Assembly: GCF_019702945.1 (NCBI RefSeq)
Contig: NZ_AP024749.1
Coordinates: forward strand, 372,001 to 436,000
Direction: 5' to 3'
DNA from: Flavobacterium okayamense
Lineage (GTDB): Bacteria; Bacteroidota; Bacteroidia; Flavobacteriales; Flavobacteriaceae
Length of the DNA stretch: 64,000 nt
The notes under the pieces were generated by a model that saw nothing but the letters and a program-made list of their open reading frames with translations, was not told the DNA's origin and ran no database searches. Shown piece by piece: positions 9,253-19,240 of the stretch (positions are counted from its first letter, which is position 1; each line of letters starts with the position of its first letter). Both the position numbers and the translations under genes were made by a program.

Positions 9253-9813
9253 TTATTCAGCAGCGTTTACTTCACCCGTACTGTTTTGCATGTTAAAGAT
9301 TTTAAAATCTTTACTAAAATCCACACCTGGCCCTTGAAGATAACCGCCTTCACCGTCTGTAAATTTGAAGAATTTTTCGGTAAAAAACCACTCATTTTTT
9401 TGATCAAAGTACAACTGAGAAGTTTCCATTTTCTTTCCATCATTAGAAGCTATAACAACGTTACCTTGTAAATCTATAATATCTGTTTTCTTATACGAAA
9501 TAGCATAATCAGATTTTATTGTAGTTGTTATTGTTCCATTTTTATCATACATCGAAACTAAAACCCCTTTGGGAAATTCAGTAAAAGGATTATCGATATT
9601 TGAATAATCAAGCATTTTTGGACTCACAAGAGTTGTAAGTATTTTGCCTGAATCGGTATATTTTAAATTTATAGAATCGGCTTCACCAACAGGCACAAAA
9701 GCAGACAAATTAGATTTTTGAACTTCTTTTAACGAACCTTCACATGAAAAAAACATAGCCACGATTAAAATCGTGACTATGCTTAAAATTATATGTTTTG
9801 ATTTTTCAATCAT
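9253..9813 (-). CDS. lptC: LPS export system protein LptC
   Basis: LptC is the bitopic periplasmic component that receives lipopolysaccharide from LptB2FG and passes it to LptA. The protein of 186 residues has an N-terminal hydrophobic segment with a lipobox-like FFSC (about residue 24), then a beta-rich jellyroll region with the family's GNVVIASNDGKKMETSQL strand pattern and a FxGPGVDF-like end. I chose the ATG at 9813 because the frame's extension to 9831 would use a TTG and overlap the previous gene. With this start the TPR gene stop and this ATG are one base apart. LptC sequences diverge widely; the DUF-type jellyroll and signal make this call good but not absolute. Confidence 0.82.
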   Translation of the reverse strand: MIEKSKHIILSIVTILIVAMFFSCEGSLKEVQKSNLSAFVPVGEADSINLKYTDSGKILTTLVSPKMLDYSNIDNPFTEFPKGVLVSMYDKNGTITTTIKSDYAISYKKTDIIDLQGNVVIASNDGKKMETSQLYFDQKNEWFFTEKFFKFTDGEGGYLQGPGVDFSKDFKIFNMQNSTGEVNAAE

Positions 9814-9814
9814 T

Positions 9815-11176
9815 TTATAAACTAGGAACAACTATACTCTCACCTACCCAACAATCAAAAGCAAGTCTTTTTCCTGACATATTAGCTTGGAAAATTTCAG
9901 TTCTTGAAGGAGCAGAAGCTCTATAGCTTGTAGCCATTTTAGCGGCAGTAGTTTTTACTGATGGATCAACTGCACCCGCTTTATCTGCATAGTTAGCTGC
10001 TAACCAGTATACAGCTCTTTTTTCAAATGGGTTAGAACCACATTCATTTATACTACTTGCGTATAATTGAGCCATTAATAAGTAAGCCGCTCCATAAGAT
10101 GGTTTAACTGCCAATGCTTTTCTTGCATAAGTTCTAGCTTGACTCTTACTTGAGTTTTTATAAGCATAAGCCATTTTCATATAAACTGCTGCTTTTTTAG
10201 AGTTATCTTGGAACATTGCAGCCGCTTGATTAAAATAATCCATAGCTTTAGAAGTATTCTTTCTTTGCAATTCTACAACACCTAATTTATAAGCCGCATC
10301 TGCACTTGGATTTAACTTATATAAAGCCTCAGAAATTTGAGAGAATAATGGATCATTATCACATTCTTTAGCCTCTAATCTATCAGCTGCACGTTTTAAC
10401 CATTGCTCGTTAGATTTGTTAGCTTCAAATGATTTTTGATAGAATGGTATTAATTTCTCACAAGTAGACAGCTCAACAATAATTGCATCCATACTAGAAC
10501 CTACAGTTGCGATATCTCCTAAATTAGCTTCAATTTTTGTTTTAGCTTTTTCTTCTTTAACATCTAAAGCTTGACCACCTTCAACTTTATTTAATAATTG
10601 ATCTAAAGTATTTGAATCTTCTTTTGATAATTCAGTTAATTTTTCAGAGATATCATCATATTTATCAAAAACATGCTGTAAATCAATCCCTTTAACACCA
10701 GCTTTGTAATCATTTACAAAAATCTCAAAATAAGCATACAAAGCTCTCGGACTATCAAAATTAGCTAAATCATTTTTGAAAGCATTATCGAAATAACCAA
10801 AAGTTTGCTCTTTTGTACCTACTCCATAATCAAACAATGCTAATCCTTTTTTAACATCTACACCTGCTTTACCATATTGAGGGAAGTTAGTTGCATATTC
10901 ATCATACAACTTTACTAAATCCTGAACATACTTAGCTTTTTCTGTAGGATTACCTTCAGCTCTTTCAATTTGTTGTTTAATTGCATACTCTCCATAAGTA
11001 TAAACTGCTTTATGGATTGTAGGACAATCTTTTCTTAATTGTGTTAAATATTCGTATGCCGATGGATCTTTAGCCTTTACAGCTGTACCCATTAAACTTA
11101 CAGTTTCAACACAATCTTGCGCTTGAGCAAAAAAGCCAAAAGCTGCTACAAATAATAATGACAATTTAGTTTTCAT
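9815..11176 (-). CDS. Exported TPR-repeat protein
   Basis: This 453-residue protein has a signal peptide (MKTKLSLLFVAAFGFFAQAQD). The C-terminal half (about 270-400) is made of tetratricopeptide repeats, for example ADAAYKLGVVELQRKNTSKAM, followed by two further units. It therefore acts as a protein-binding scaffold in the periplasm or on the inner face of the outer membrane. The best start is ATG at 11176; the frame extends six bases to a TTG. It lies between a beta-barrel protein gene and lptC, so a part in outer-membrane assembly is plausible but only inferred from the neighbourhood. No catalytic residues are visible. Confidence 0.8.
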   Translation of the reverse strand: MKTKLSLLFVAAFGFFAQAQDCVETVSLMGTAVKAKDPSAYEYLTQLRKDCPTIHKAVYTYGEYAIKQQIERAEGNPTEKAKYVQDLVKLYDEYATNFPQYGKAGVDVKKGLALFDYGVGTKEQTFGYFDNAFKNDLANFDSPRALYAYFEIFVNDYKAGVKGIDLQHVFDKYDDISEKLTELSKEDSNTLDQLLNKVEGGQALDVKEEKAKTKIEANLGDIATVGSSMDAIIVELSTCEKLIPFYQKSFEANKSNEQWLKRAADRLEAKECDNDPLFSQISEALYKLNPSADAAYKLGVVELQRKNTSKAMDYFNQAAAMFQDNSKKAAVYMKMAYAYKNSSKSQARTYARKALAVKPSYGAAYLLMAQLYASSINECGSNPFEKRAVYWLAANYADKAGAVDPSVKTTAAKMATSYRASAPSRTEIFQANMSGKRLAFDCWVGESIVVPSL

Positions 11177-11191
11177 ATTCAATTTCTATAT

Positions 11192-12466
11192 TTAGTCAAT
11201 TAATGTTTTCTTAAACCATTTATCTCCTAGAGATAAACCTACTCCTACGTTGAAATAATTCTCTTGAATTAGGCCGTTACTGGTTGTTCCTCTTTTACCA
11301 AATTCGAAGCTCAAATCAATTTTAGACAATCCAACTGGTAAACCTAAACCAAAATTCATGCCATAATCATTAATACTCTCATTGTTTATGATTAAACCTG
11401 TTTTTTCATATCTAAAACCTGCTCTATAAACCACTCTACTAAAGTAGCTCGAAAAAGAATCGTATTTTGGAATGTAATAACCTCCTAAAGAAACTTTTTG
11501 TCCATTTTCAAAACTTGAACTACCATTATCTCCAAAACGATTAATCATTTTTTTAGAACCAATAAAAGAAACTTCAGTTCCAATCATCCATTTATTAGTT
11601 TGCCCAATTCCAAAACCTAAAGCTAATTTCGATGGTACAACTAATTTTGAATCAGGTAAATTATATTCGTTAAAATCACTTACAAACTCAGTACCACCAA
11701 GACTGTAAGAAACCGTAGCAATATTTCTGTAATTTTTAGAATTTAATTTTGATTCAGGAGAGAAAGTCAAACTTGAAAAAAACTTTCGTTTCTCATCTAA
11801 TTTCCCACTGTATAATAGTCCAAAATTTGTTGTTACTCCATTTATAGTATACTCATTTCTCTCTCTAGTAGTTAGCTGAACTCCCTCTATTGATTCTCTG
11901 ATTTCATCACCAGATTTTCCAAAATTATATTCAAGATTCAATCCAAAACTAAAATTTTTATTAATCTTGTATGAAAAACCAAGAAAAACTCTATTGATAC
12001 TTCCCGAACCTTCTTTTTCAATATATCTAGTTTCATCATCATCTGTAGTTGAAGGGTCATTTTCATTAAATACAGTGTTTTGAATTTGATAACCTGTAAC
12101 ACTGTAAGGCATTAAACCAAAAGACGCACCTAATTTACCCATTGGAATACCAACAGCGATATAATCCAGACTTGTCCTTCTAGCTTTTTCTTCCTGTTCT
12201 GTTGTTTTCAAATTATTAAAAGTTGAAGTACCTCCAACACTAAAAGTTGTTATTAATAAATTTGAATACGATGCTGGATTATTTAAATTAACTGACAAAC
12301 TATCTCCTGTAATAGCCAATCCTCCCATAGCTCTTGCTTCTTGAGTGCCTTTGAATTTGATTTCTCCTAAACCATAATATGAATATGGTGAAGCAGTATT
12401 TTCTTGAGAATAACCAACAAACGATGTTAGTAAAATTCCGAAACAAAAAATAAGTTTTTTTAGCAT
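11192..12466 (-). CDS. Outer-membrane beta-barrel protein
   Basis: The 424 residues begin with a signal peptide (MLKKLIFCFGILLTSFVGYSQ). The mature start SPYSYYGLGEIKFKGTQEAR and the segment MGGLAITGDSLSVNLNNPAS match the plug-like N-terminus of FadL/PorV-type barrels. Alternating amphipathic strands follow to the C-terminus, which ends close to an aromatic residue (KWFKKTLID). I expect a 14-strand-like outer-membrane barrel. It overlaps the coaX end by seven bases and precedes the TPR protein gene by fifteen, implying a shared transcript. Substrate or partner is unknown; a hydrophobic-ligand transporter or assembly factor are both possible. Confidence 0.8.
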   Translation of the reverse strand: MLKKLIFCFGILLTSFVGYSQENTASPYSYYGLGEIKFKGTQEARAMGGLAITGDSLSVNLNNPASYSNLLITTFSVGGTSTFNNLKTTEQEEKARRTSLDYIAVGIPMGKLGASFGLMPYSVTGYQIQNTVFNENDPSTTDDDETRYIEKEGSGSINRVFLGFSYKINKNFSFGLNLEYNFGKSGDEIRESIEGVQLTTRERNEYTINGVTTNFGLLYSGKLDEKRKFFSSLTFSPESKLNSKNYRNIATVSYSLGGTEFVSDFNEYNLPDSKLVVPSKLALGFGIGQTNKWMIGTEVSFIGSKKMINRFGDNGSSSFENGQKVSLGGYYIPKYDSFSSYFSRVVYRAGFRYEKTGLIINNESINDYGMNFGLGLPVGLSKIDLSFEFGKRGTTSNGLIQENYFNVGVGLSLGDKWFKKTLID

Positions 12467-13197
12467 TTTATATTTTTGTGATAATGAAATAATGCGTTCA
12501 AACTTTCAAGTAAAAAATTTGAATGGGCAAATATGGTGCTTTTTAAACTTTTAGCCAAAAAATCTGTATCTCCACCTGTTAAAATTATTGTTAAATCTTG
12601 AAATTTAAGAGAATATTGTGAAATAAACCCTTCAATTTCAAACATCAAACCATTTACAACACCTGAATAAATCGATTCATTTGTACTATTTCCAATCAAA
12701 TCACTTGGTAATTCATTCTTTAATAACGGAAGCTTTTCAGTAAAAGTATGTAAAGCTTTGTATCTCATTTGTAATCCTGGTGAAATTGCCCCACCAAAAT
12801 ATTCTCCTTTTATACTTAAAAAATCATATGTAACACAAGTACCACAATCAATAACCAAAATATTTTTTCGGGGATATAAAAGCGCAGCCCCAGACATTAG
12901 AACCATTCTGTCTACCCCAAGTGTCTTTGGAGTACTATATTTATTTAAGAAAGGAAACTTTGAAGTATGATCAATGTTGATGTAATTTGTTCGAGATTTT
13001 AATAAATCTAATAACTCAAAATTATCTTTTCCTACTGAAGAACTAATCGAATACTTGATTTTTGAAAAATTTCGAAAAATTTTTTCAATAATTTTTAGAG
13101 CTTCGCTTTTATCAAAACTTCTCTTATCAAGTAGCTTATCTTGTTCAAAAACAGCAGTTTTAATTTTAGTATTTCCAATATCTATTACTAAAAGCAT
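12460..13197 (-). CDS. coaX: Type III pantothenate kinase
   Basis: CoaX phosphorylates pantothenate, the first step of coenzyme A synthesis, and unlike CoaA is not feedback-inhibited by CoA. The 245-residue ASKHA-fold protein shows the phosphate-binding loop LLVIDIGNTKIKTAVF at the N-terminus, TPKTLGVDRMV (about 90-100), the catalytic region VIDCGTCVTYDF (about 115-126) and GGAISPG, then the second adenosine-binding GGDTDFL. It starts the long minus-strand gene run. A CAAATATA at 13217-13224 on the plus strand reads as a TATATTTG -7 element upstream of the start, divergent from the tRNA-Phe promoter. A pairing with an outer-membrane gene is the kind of housekeeping/envelope mixture common in Flavobacteria. 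Confidence 0.95.
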   Translation of the reverse strand: MLLVIDIGNTKIKTAVFEQDKLLDKRSFDKSEALKIIEKIFRNFSKIKYSISSSVGKDNFELLDLLKSRTNYINIDHTSKFPFLNKYSTPKTLGVDRMVLMSGAALLYPRKNILVIDCGTCVTYDFLSIKGEYFGGAISPGLQMRYKALHTFTEKLPLLKNELPSDLIGNSTNESIYSGVVNGLMFEIEGFISQYSLKFQDLTIILTGGDTDFLAKSLKSTIFAHSNFLLESLNALFHYHKNIKC

Positions 13198-13250
13198 CGT
13201 TATTTTTTAGAGACGACAAATATACAAATAGATTTTTTTTGAAAATTGTT

Positions 13251-13280
13251 TTGGAAAATATAAAATTGGTTCTATATTTG
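13251..13280 (+). promoter_or_regulatory. tRNA-Phe promoter
   Basis: TTG at 13251-13253, a 19-base spacer and TATATTTG at 13273-13280 match the Bacteroidetes sigma-A promoter (TTG, then TAnnTTTG). The tRNA begins 37 bases further on. Confidence 0.85.
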
Positions 13281-13317
13281 CACCCGCAATCAGCAAGTAC
13301 TACTTCTGATTCTGGAA

Positions 13318-13390
<73 letters not shown>

Positions 13391-13392
13391 CT

Positions 13393-13424
13393 AAAAAAAA
13401 CCACTCAAATGAGTGGTTTTTTTT
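13393..13424 (+). terminator. Terminator of tRNA-Phe
   Basis: CCACTC and GAGTGG pair around a short AAAT loop, flanked by A-tract and T-tract, immediately after the tRNA. Confidence 0.9.
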
Positions 13425-13475
13425 GTTTGTATTCTTTTTTATTTTTAAATTGGTTACCCCAAATTTAAAAATAGA

Positions 13476-15809
13476 ATGAAAATAAAATTACTTTTCTTAT
13501 TAATTACTAATATTTTATTTGCACAAATTCCTGCTTATTATAATAGCATTGATTTTACCCAAACTGGAAATGCATTAAAAACACAATTAGCTACATTAAT
13601 TACAAATACTCATACAACAAATTTAAGTTACACACCAGGTGTATGGGACGCATTAAAACAAACCGATTTAAACCCAAACGACAATACAAATGTTTTTTTA
13701 ATCTATGGCTTTAATGATTTTAATGCCTCTGTGATTGATGATAGAAATCGTGGGGTTAACAATAATGGTGGAAACGTAGGCGACTGGAATAGAGAACACT
13801 GTTACCCAAAATCTTTAGGCAATCCTGACTTAGGAACTTCAGGCCCTGGATCAGATGCGCATCATTTAAGAGCATCTGACGTTCAATTTAATTCTAACAG
13901 AGGAAATAGACCTTATGCTGATGGAGAAGGAGATGCTGGCCCAGTTGGAACAAATTGGTACCCAGGAGATGAATGGAAAGGTGATATTGCTAGAATGATG
14001 ATGTATATGTATGTTAGATACGGAAACCAATGCTTAGCAACTGTTGTGGGTTCAGGCAGCTTAACTTACAGTGTTGAAATGCCAGACATTTTTTTAGAAT
14101 GGAACGAAGAAGATCCAGTTAATTTCTACGAAACGAATAGAAACAATATTCTTCAATCTATTCAAGGTAATAGAAATCCCTTTATTGACAACCCTTATCT
14201 GGCTACATTGATTTGGGGAGGACCGCAAGCTCCAGATTCATGGAACACTTTATCATGTCCAAATCTTACAACATGGAATGGAAGCACTTGGGATAATGGG
14301 ACACCTAACAAAGATACAAGAGCTGTTTTTAATGGAAATTTTACCTCTAATGGCGATTTAGAGTTTTGCTCTTTAGATATAACCGGAACTTCACAAGTAA
14401 CACTTCAAACTGGAGATACATTTACAGTTGTTAGAAATATAAATGTAGATAATTCTGCCAATTTCACAGTAGAAAACAACGCCAACTTAATTCAAATCAA
14501 CAATATTACAAATACAGGAAATATTACTCTTATAAAAGAGAGCGCACCAATACTTCGTTTGGATTACACTTCATGGTCTTCACCTGTAACTGGACAAAAT
14601 TTATTAGATTTCTCTCCACAAACTGTAACAAATAGATTTTATGAATATATTACTAGTGGAACAACTCCATTAACAGCATATTCTTCGATAGACCCAACAG
14701 TAAATGACTTTATTCCTGCAAAAGGGTATATAATTAGAGCACCTAACAATTGGTCTTCGACAATAGCTTCACCATATATTGGTCAATTCACTGGAGTTCC
14801 AAATAATGGAAATTATGAAATAAATACTTCTACGGGATTTAACATGGTTGGAAATCCTTATCCCGCAACTATTGAAGGAAGCCATTTTATAGCTAGTAAT
14901 AGAACTATTGAAACCTTATATTTTTGGACACATACCATTGCAGCATCAGGAGGAAGTTATCCGCAAAATAATTTTGCATCTTACACCACATTAGGTGGAG
15001 TTGCTGCTGCTGCTGGAGGACAAATACCTGACGGTAGTATAAAACCAGGGCAAGGGTTTTATTTTTATTCTGGTGAAGATGAAACTATATTGTTTCATAA
15101 TGCTTTACGATATGATCTTAAAAACACGCAATTTTTCAAAAACAACAATGAGTTAATTTCTAAAAAAGACACTTACAGATTAAATCTTTTTGAAAATGAA
15201 ACACCAACTAACCAAATTTTAATTGGTTATACTAATACATCTACATTAGATTTTGATTTAGGAATAGATGGAAAAATTATAGATACAACTCCTTCAATTA
15301 TTTACACTAGTATAAATGATGAAAAATATGTAATCAATGGAAGAGGTGAATTCACTATTGATGATAAATTTAATTTAGAGTTTAAAGCTAATACTAATTC
15401 GATTTATAAGATTTCTTTACAAAACAGTGAAGGTGTTTTTGAGAACACACCTATTTATTTAAAAGACAATTTTAATGGAAATATTGTAGACTTAACAAAC
15501 ACCGATTATTCCTTTTTATCAAATGAAGGAACCTTCAAAAACAGATTCGAAATCCTTTACAAAAAAGAAGTAAAAACAAATATTTCTAGTAGCTTTTATG
15601 TTAATTCAATTGACAATACTATATACATAAGCTCAAAAGAAAGTATTTCTAGAGTTTTAATTTATGATGTTTCTGGAAGAAAAATTCTTGATGAAGTAAC
15701 TTCGAGTAATCAAGTTGAAATAAACTCAATTTTAAAATCAAATTCAGTTTTGATTTTGAAGACATTTTTCAAAGATGGAACTTCATCTTTTAAGAAAATT
15801 TTACATTAA
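13476..15809 (+). CDS. Secreted endonuclease I with T9SS sorting region
   Basis: A signal peptide (ends FAQ) is followed by an endonuclease I (EndA/NucM) domain at about 20-260, with the catalytic-region motifs WNREHCYPKS and SDAHHLRASDVQFNSNRGN. A long tail follows. Residues about 264-695 form a beta-rich module that is clearly homologous to the tail of the subtilase at 45500. The last 80 residues resemble a T9SS sorting domain (VLIYDVSGRKIL, ending FKKILH) but lack the YPNP opening of classical type A signals. The protein is predicted to be exported by the Sec system, then displayed or secreted through the T9SS, and to degrade extracellular DNA. It stands alone, flanked by terminators. Confidence 0.9.
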   Translation: MKIKLLFLLITNILFAQIPAYYNSIDFTQTGNALKTQLATLITNTHTTNLSYTPGVWDALKQTDLNPNDNTNVFLIYGFNDFNASVIDDRNRGVNNNGGNVGDWNREHCYPKSLGNPDLGTSGPGSDAHHLRASDVQFNSNRGNRPYADGEGDAGPVGTNWYPGDEWKGDIARMMMYMYVRYGNQCLATVVGSGSLTYSVEMPDIFLEWNEEDPVNFYETNRNNILQSIQGNRNPFIDNPYLATLIWGGPQAPDSWNTLSCPNLTTWNGSTWDNGTPNKDTRAVFNGNFTSNGDLEFCSLDITGTSQVTLQTGDTFTVVRNINVDNSANFTVENNANLIQINNITNTGNITLIKESAPILRLDYTSWSSPVTGQNLLDFSPQTVTNRFYEYITSGTTPLTAYSSIDPTVNDFIPAKGYIIRAPNNWSSTIASPYIGQFTGVPNNGNYEINTSTGFNMVGNPYPATIEGSHFIASNRTIETLYFWTHTIAASGGSYPQNNFASYTTLGGVAAAAGGQIPDGSIKPGQGFYFYSGEDETILFHNALRYDLKNTQFFKNNNELISKKDTYRLNLFENETPTNQILIGYTNTSTLDFDLGIDGKIIDTTPSIIYTSINDEKYVINGRGEFTIDDKFNLEFKANTNSIYKISLQNSEGVFENTPIYLKDNFNGNIVDLTNTDYSFLSNEGTFKNRFEILYKKEVKTNISSSFYVNSIDNTIYISSKESISRVLIYDVSGRKILDEVTSSNQVEINSILKSNSVLILKTFFKDGTSSFKKILH

Positions 15810-15840
15810 AAAAAAGCCGCTTATTAAGCGGCTTTTTTTT
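15808..15840. terminator. Bidirectional intrinsic terminator
   Basis: AGCCGCTT and AAGCGGCT pair around ATT, with A- and T-tracts on either side, between the convergent endonuclease and M16 genes. Confidence 0.92.
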
Positions 15841-15858
15841 TAATGAATATATTCTGAA

Positions 15859-17907
15859 TTATTCAAAATCTTTATCAGTTACACCTTCGTTGATTTTAAC
15901 TTCAGAAGTTGTGAACTCTAAATCCATTCCAACACTTAAGATTGTTTTATATGGAAATTTCAAACCTTTAACATCTTTGTAATCTTCAAAATATGTCATT
16001 TGTGTCATTTTCTGACCAGCTTGCTCCAACTCTCTTGCTTCTGCAACTTTAAAACCTGAATTCATATCATAATAATATGTAGCATCACCTAATTGAACTG
16101 CATAAGCATCATTATCTTTGATTGTTTCGATTCCTTTTAAAACAACCTCTTTATTACTCAATAATTTCAATTCTTTAAAAGTTCCAGCTGCAGCTTGCAT
16201 CTTTTTTAAATTATCACCTTCAAAAGTAGTTTTCTTACCTTGAGCTTCCATATAAGCTCCACTAGGACTAACTACATTTTTAGAAACTGTCATTCCCATA
16301 GCTTTTACTTCTACTGCCATTTTATTTGCAGCATATTTTTGATGTAATTCTAATGGAGTTCCTTGCACTGTTCCCGAAGCTATGCTATATATAGTTTTAA
16401 CCTCTCTTACAGCTTTCTCTCCGCCTATAACATCAATATACTTTTGTAAAACCGATTGAGCAGTAACACCAGCTGGCACCTCTTTCTTCACAACTGGTTT
16501 CTCTGTTGGATTTCCATACTTATCAAAATAGAAAATAGGTAATTTATGTTCCTTACTCATTTTTTCTAGACTAGGTAAAACATCAGCAGCTTTACCAACC
16601 ACAACAACCCTAGTATTATTTGCTAAGAAATATTTTTGAGCAGCATTTAAAACATCTTGAGGAGTTACTGCATTAATATTTTCCATGTATGTTTCATAGA
16701 AATTATCCGGTAAATTTTGAGTTTCCTTGTTTAAAGCATAACGAGCTACAGTTGCAGGTTTTTCAATTTGCATTACAAAATTACCTACATATTTCGCTTT
16801 AGCATTTTTTAAATCTTCTTCTGAAACTAGTTCCGTTCTAATTTTTTTCAATTCATTAAAAATCTCTACAATTGCACTATCAGTAACTGCATTACGCACA
16901 GAAGCGGAAGAACGGAATTTCTTAATATATTTATCAGCCCCTATTGACGAATAAGAACCATATGTCCAACCATGTTTTTCACGTAAGTTTAAAAACAAAC
17001 GCCCTTCTCCACCACCACCAAGAATTTGGTTGGCCATTAATACTGCAAAGTAATCTTTGTCAGTCATTTTTAAAGAAGATAAATTCACTAAAGAAACTTC
17101 AGATTGTACTGCATTTGGCGCATCAACAAAGTTAATTTGGCTATACTGAACATCTTTTGGATCACTATATTCTAAATTAGGAGCAATTGCTTTTTTCCAT
17201 TTTCCAAAAAGTTTTTCAACTTTCTTTTTAGTTGCTGAAAAATCTACATCACCTACAATTACTAGATAAGCATTACCAGGAACGAAGTAAGTGCTATAGT
17301 TTAATTTAACATCTGCAAGAGTTACATTGTTAAGTGTTTCTTCAGAAGTAAATTCACCATTGTAATGATTTTTACCATATGTTAGAACATTTTCGACTCT
17401 TCTCGCAATTGCTGGAACACTTTTTTCATCTGATTTTAGCCCCTCAATTAATTTAGCTTTTTCTTTGTCAAATTCTTCTTGAACAAACAACGGATTAAGT
17501 GCTCCATCCGCCATTAATTCTAAAATTCTATCTGAATATCTAGACAAACCATTAGCTGAAGCTCCCGAAGACCAAAAATTAATATTTGCTCCTAGGAAAT
17601 CAATTTCTTCATTATATAAATCTTTTGATGTAGATGTAGTCCCATTACCTAACATTGCGCTAACTAAATCAGAAACTCCTTTTTTAGCACCTTCAGCATA
17701 TGGAGGATTATCTAATGTTAAAGTATAAGAAACACGTGGTAATTTGTGATTTTCAACAACTAAAACCTTCATACCATTTTTTAAAGTAAATGTTTCAGGT
17801 TTTTTAATGTTGATTTTTGGAGCCGGACCTGGATTCGGCATTTTTCTATCTTGTGCTTGCATTGAAATAAAAAATAAGCAGGCTACTATATATATTATTT
17901 TTTTCAT
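15859..17907 (-). CDS. M16 peptidase, non-catalytic subunit with extra C-terminal domain
   Basis: This is the second half of a split M16B metallopeptidase. It has a signal peptide (ends MQAQ) and two M16 lobes (about 35-470), but where the zinc motif HxxEH should be it reads GVSDLVSAML, so His, Glu and His are replaced by Asp, Ser and Ala. It does keep LREKHGWTYG (about 305-314), the Arg/Tyr pair that the partner subunit supplies in heterodimeric M16B enzymes. Residues about 485-682 are an additional lipoprotein-carrier-like beta domain. The catalytic partner is encoded seven bases upstream in the same direction. The protein is periplasmic and its substrate is unknown. Confidence 0.87.
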   Translation of the reverse strand: MKKIIYIVACLFFISMQAQDRKMPNPGPAPKINIKKPETFTLKNGMKVLVVENHKLPRVSYTLTLDNPPYAEGAKKGVSDLVSAMLGNGTTSTSKDLYNEEIDFLGANINFWSSGASANGLSRYSDRILELMADGALNPLFVQEEFDKEKAKLIEGLKSDEKSVPAIARRVENVLTYGKNHYNGEFTSEETLNNVTLADVKLNYSTYFVPGNAYLVIVGDVDFSATKKKVEKLFGKWKKAIAPNLEYSDPKDVQYSQINFVDAPNAVQSEVSLVNLSSLKMTDKDYFAVLMANQILGGGGEGRLFLNLREKHGWTYGSYSSIGADKYIKKFRSSASVRNAVTDSAIVEIFNELKKIRTELVSEEDLKNAKAKYVGNFVMQIEKPATVARYALNKETQNLPDNFYETYMENINAVTPQDVLNAAQKYFLANNTRVVVVGKAADVLPSLEKMSKEHKLPIFYFDKYGNPTEKPVVKKEVPAGVTAQSVLQKYIDVIGGEKAVREVKTIYSIASGTVQGTPLELHQKYAANKMAVEVKAMGMTVSKNVVSPSGAYMEAQGKKTTFEGDNLKKMQAAAGTFKELKLLSNKEVVLKGIETIKDNDAYAVQLGDATYYYDMNSGFKVAEARELEQAGQKMTQMTYFEDYKDVKGLKFPYKTILSVGMDLEFTTSEVKINEGVTDKDFE

Positions 17908-17914
17908 TGTAATC

Positions 17915-19240
17915 TTAGTTTTGAGTTTTCTCTTTAGCTGGCATATAATCCAAAATCATTCTTTGATTTGGCATTAAATATTTATTAGCAACCGCTTTAA
18001 TCTCTTCTCTAGTAATTGATTTATACAAATCAATTTCTGTATTGATTAAATTAATATCGTCATACAATAAATAATAAGTCGCTAAATTACTTGCAATACC
18101 TTCTACACTTGCATTACTATTTACATATTGACTTTCAAATTTATTTTGAAGTTTTTGGTAGTCACTTTCAGAAATTAACTCAGTTTGTAATTTCACAATT
18201 TCTTCATCAATATTCTTCAGTATATCCTCTTTAGAAGTTTGCCCCATTGGCAAACTATATACAAAATACATTCCGTAATCTTCTTGACTATAATTAAATG
18301 CTCCAACTTGTAATGCATATTTTTTATCATCTACAAGTTTTTTGTAAAGTTTAGAGCTTTTCCCATCAGACAAATACGATGAAATCATATCTAAAACTCT
18401 AGCATCGCGAGTTTTCATTGATGGTGTTCTATAACAAGTTACATACATTGGAATTTGAATATTTGGATCTTCCCATGTCGCAGTAAACTCTTTTGTTATT
18501 GGAGCTTCTTCATACTTCTGGCGTGCCACTGGAGTACCTTTTGGAATTGCACTAAAGTATTTGTTAATCCATTGTTTTGCTTGTGCTGTATCAAATTGAC
18601 CTGCAACTACTAAAACAGCATTATTTGGAATATAGAATTTTTTATTAAAAGCTTGGAATTCTTCTAAAGTAGCGGCATCTAAATGCTCCATCTCTCCAAT
18701 TGTTGTCCAACGGTATGGATGAACTTTAAACATATTTTCTTTTACAGCCTTGATTAAATTTCCATAAGGTTGGTTGTCAACACGCAACCTTTTTTCTTCT
18801 TTTACAACTTCATTTTGCGTATCTACCCCAATTTGATTAATCACAGGATGCATTAATCTTTCAGACTCCATCCAAATTGCTAATTCTAAATTATTTGAAG
18901 GAAAAACTTCATAATAATACGTTCTATCATCAGTTGTATTAGCATTGTTTTGACCTCCATTAGCAGTTACAATTTTAAACCACTCACCTCTTTCTATATT
19001 TTTTGTTCCTTCAAACAATAAATGTTCGAAAAAGTGAGCAAAACCAGTTCTATCTGGTTGTTCATCTTTTGCACCAACATGGTACATTACTGAAGTAATT
19101 ACAACAGGTGCAGAATTGTCTTGATGTAAAACAACATGTAAACCATTGTCTAAATCATACTCCTCAAATGTTACTTTTTGAGCGCTAGCAACGCCACCCA
19201 ATAAAGCAGAAGCACTTAAAGCCATTACAAGTTTTTTCAT
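17915..19240 (-). CDS. M16 zinc metallopeptidase, catalytic subunit
   Basis: This 441-residue protein has a signal peptide (ends VASA) and the inverted zinc motif H69-F-F-E72-H73 in FAHFFEHLLFEGT. A third ligand is expected at Glu148 in NEVVKEE. The length fits a single M16B unit of two lobes. The region where full enzymes have the Arg/Tyr pair reads LYKKLVDDKKYALQ, which lacks the Arg and Trp-Thr-Tyr pattern found in the downstream partner, so the two genes look complementary. It is predicted to act in the periplasm on peptides. It is divergent from rplU, with 194 bases between. Confidence 0.92.
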   Translation of the reverse strand: MKKLVMALSASALLGGVASAQKVTFEEYDLDNGLHVVLHQDNSAPVVITSVMYHVGAKDEQPDRTGFAHFFEHLLFEGTKNIERGEWFKIVTANGGQNNANTTDDRTYYYEVFPSNNLELAIWMESERLMHPVINQIGVDTQNEVVKEEKRLRVDNQPYGNLIKAVKENMFKVHPYRWTTIGEMEHLDAATLEEFQAFNKKFYIPNNAVLVVAGQFDTAQAKQWINKYFSAIPKGTPVARQKYEEAPITKEFTATWEDPNIQIPMYVTCYRTPSMKTRDARVLDMISSYLSDGKSSKLYKKLVDDKKYALQVGAFNYSQEDYGMYFVYSLPMGQTSKEDILKNIDEEIVKLQTELISESDYQKLQNKFESQYVNSNASVEGIASNLATYYLLYDDINLINTEIDLYKSITREEIKAVANKYLMPNQRMILDYMPAKEKTQN

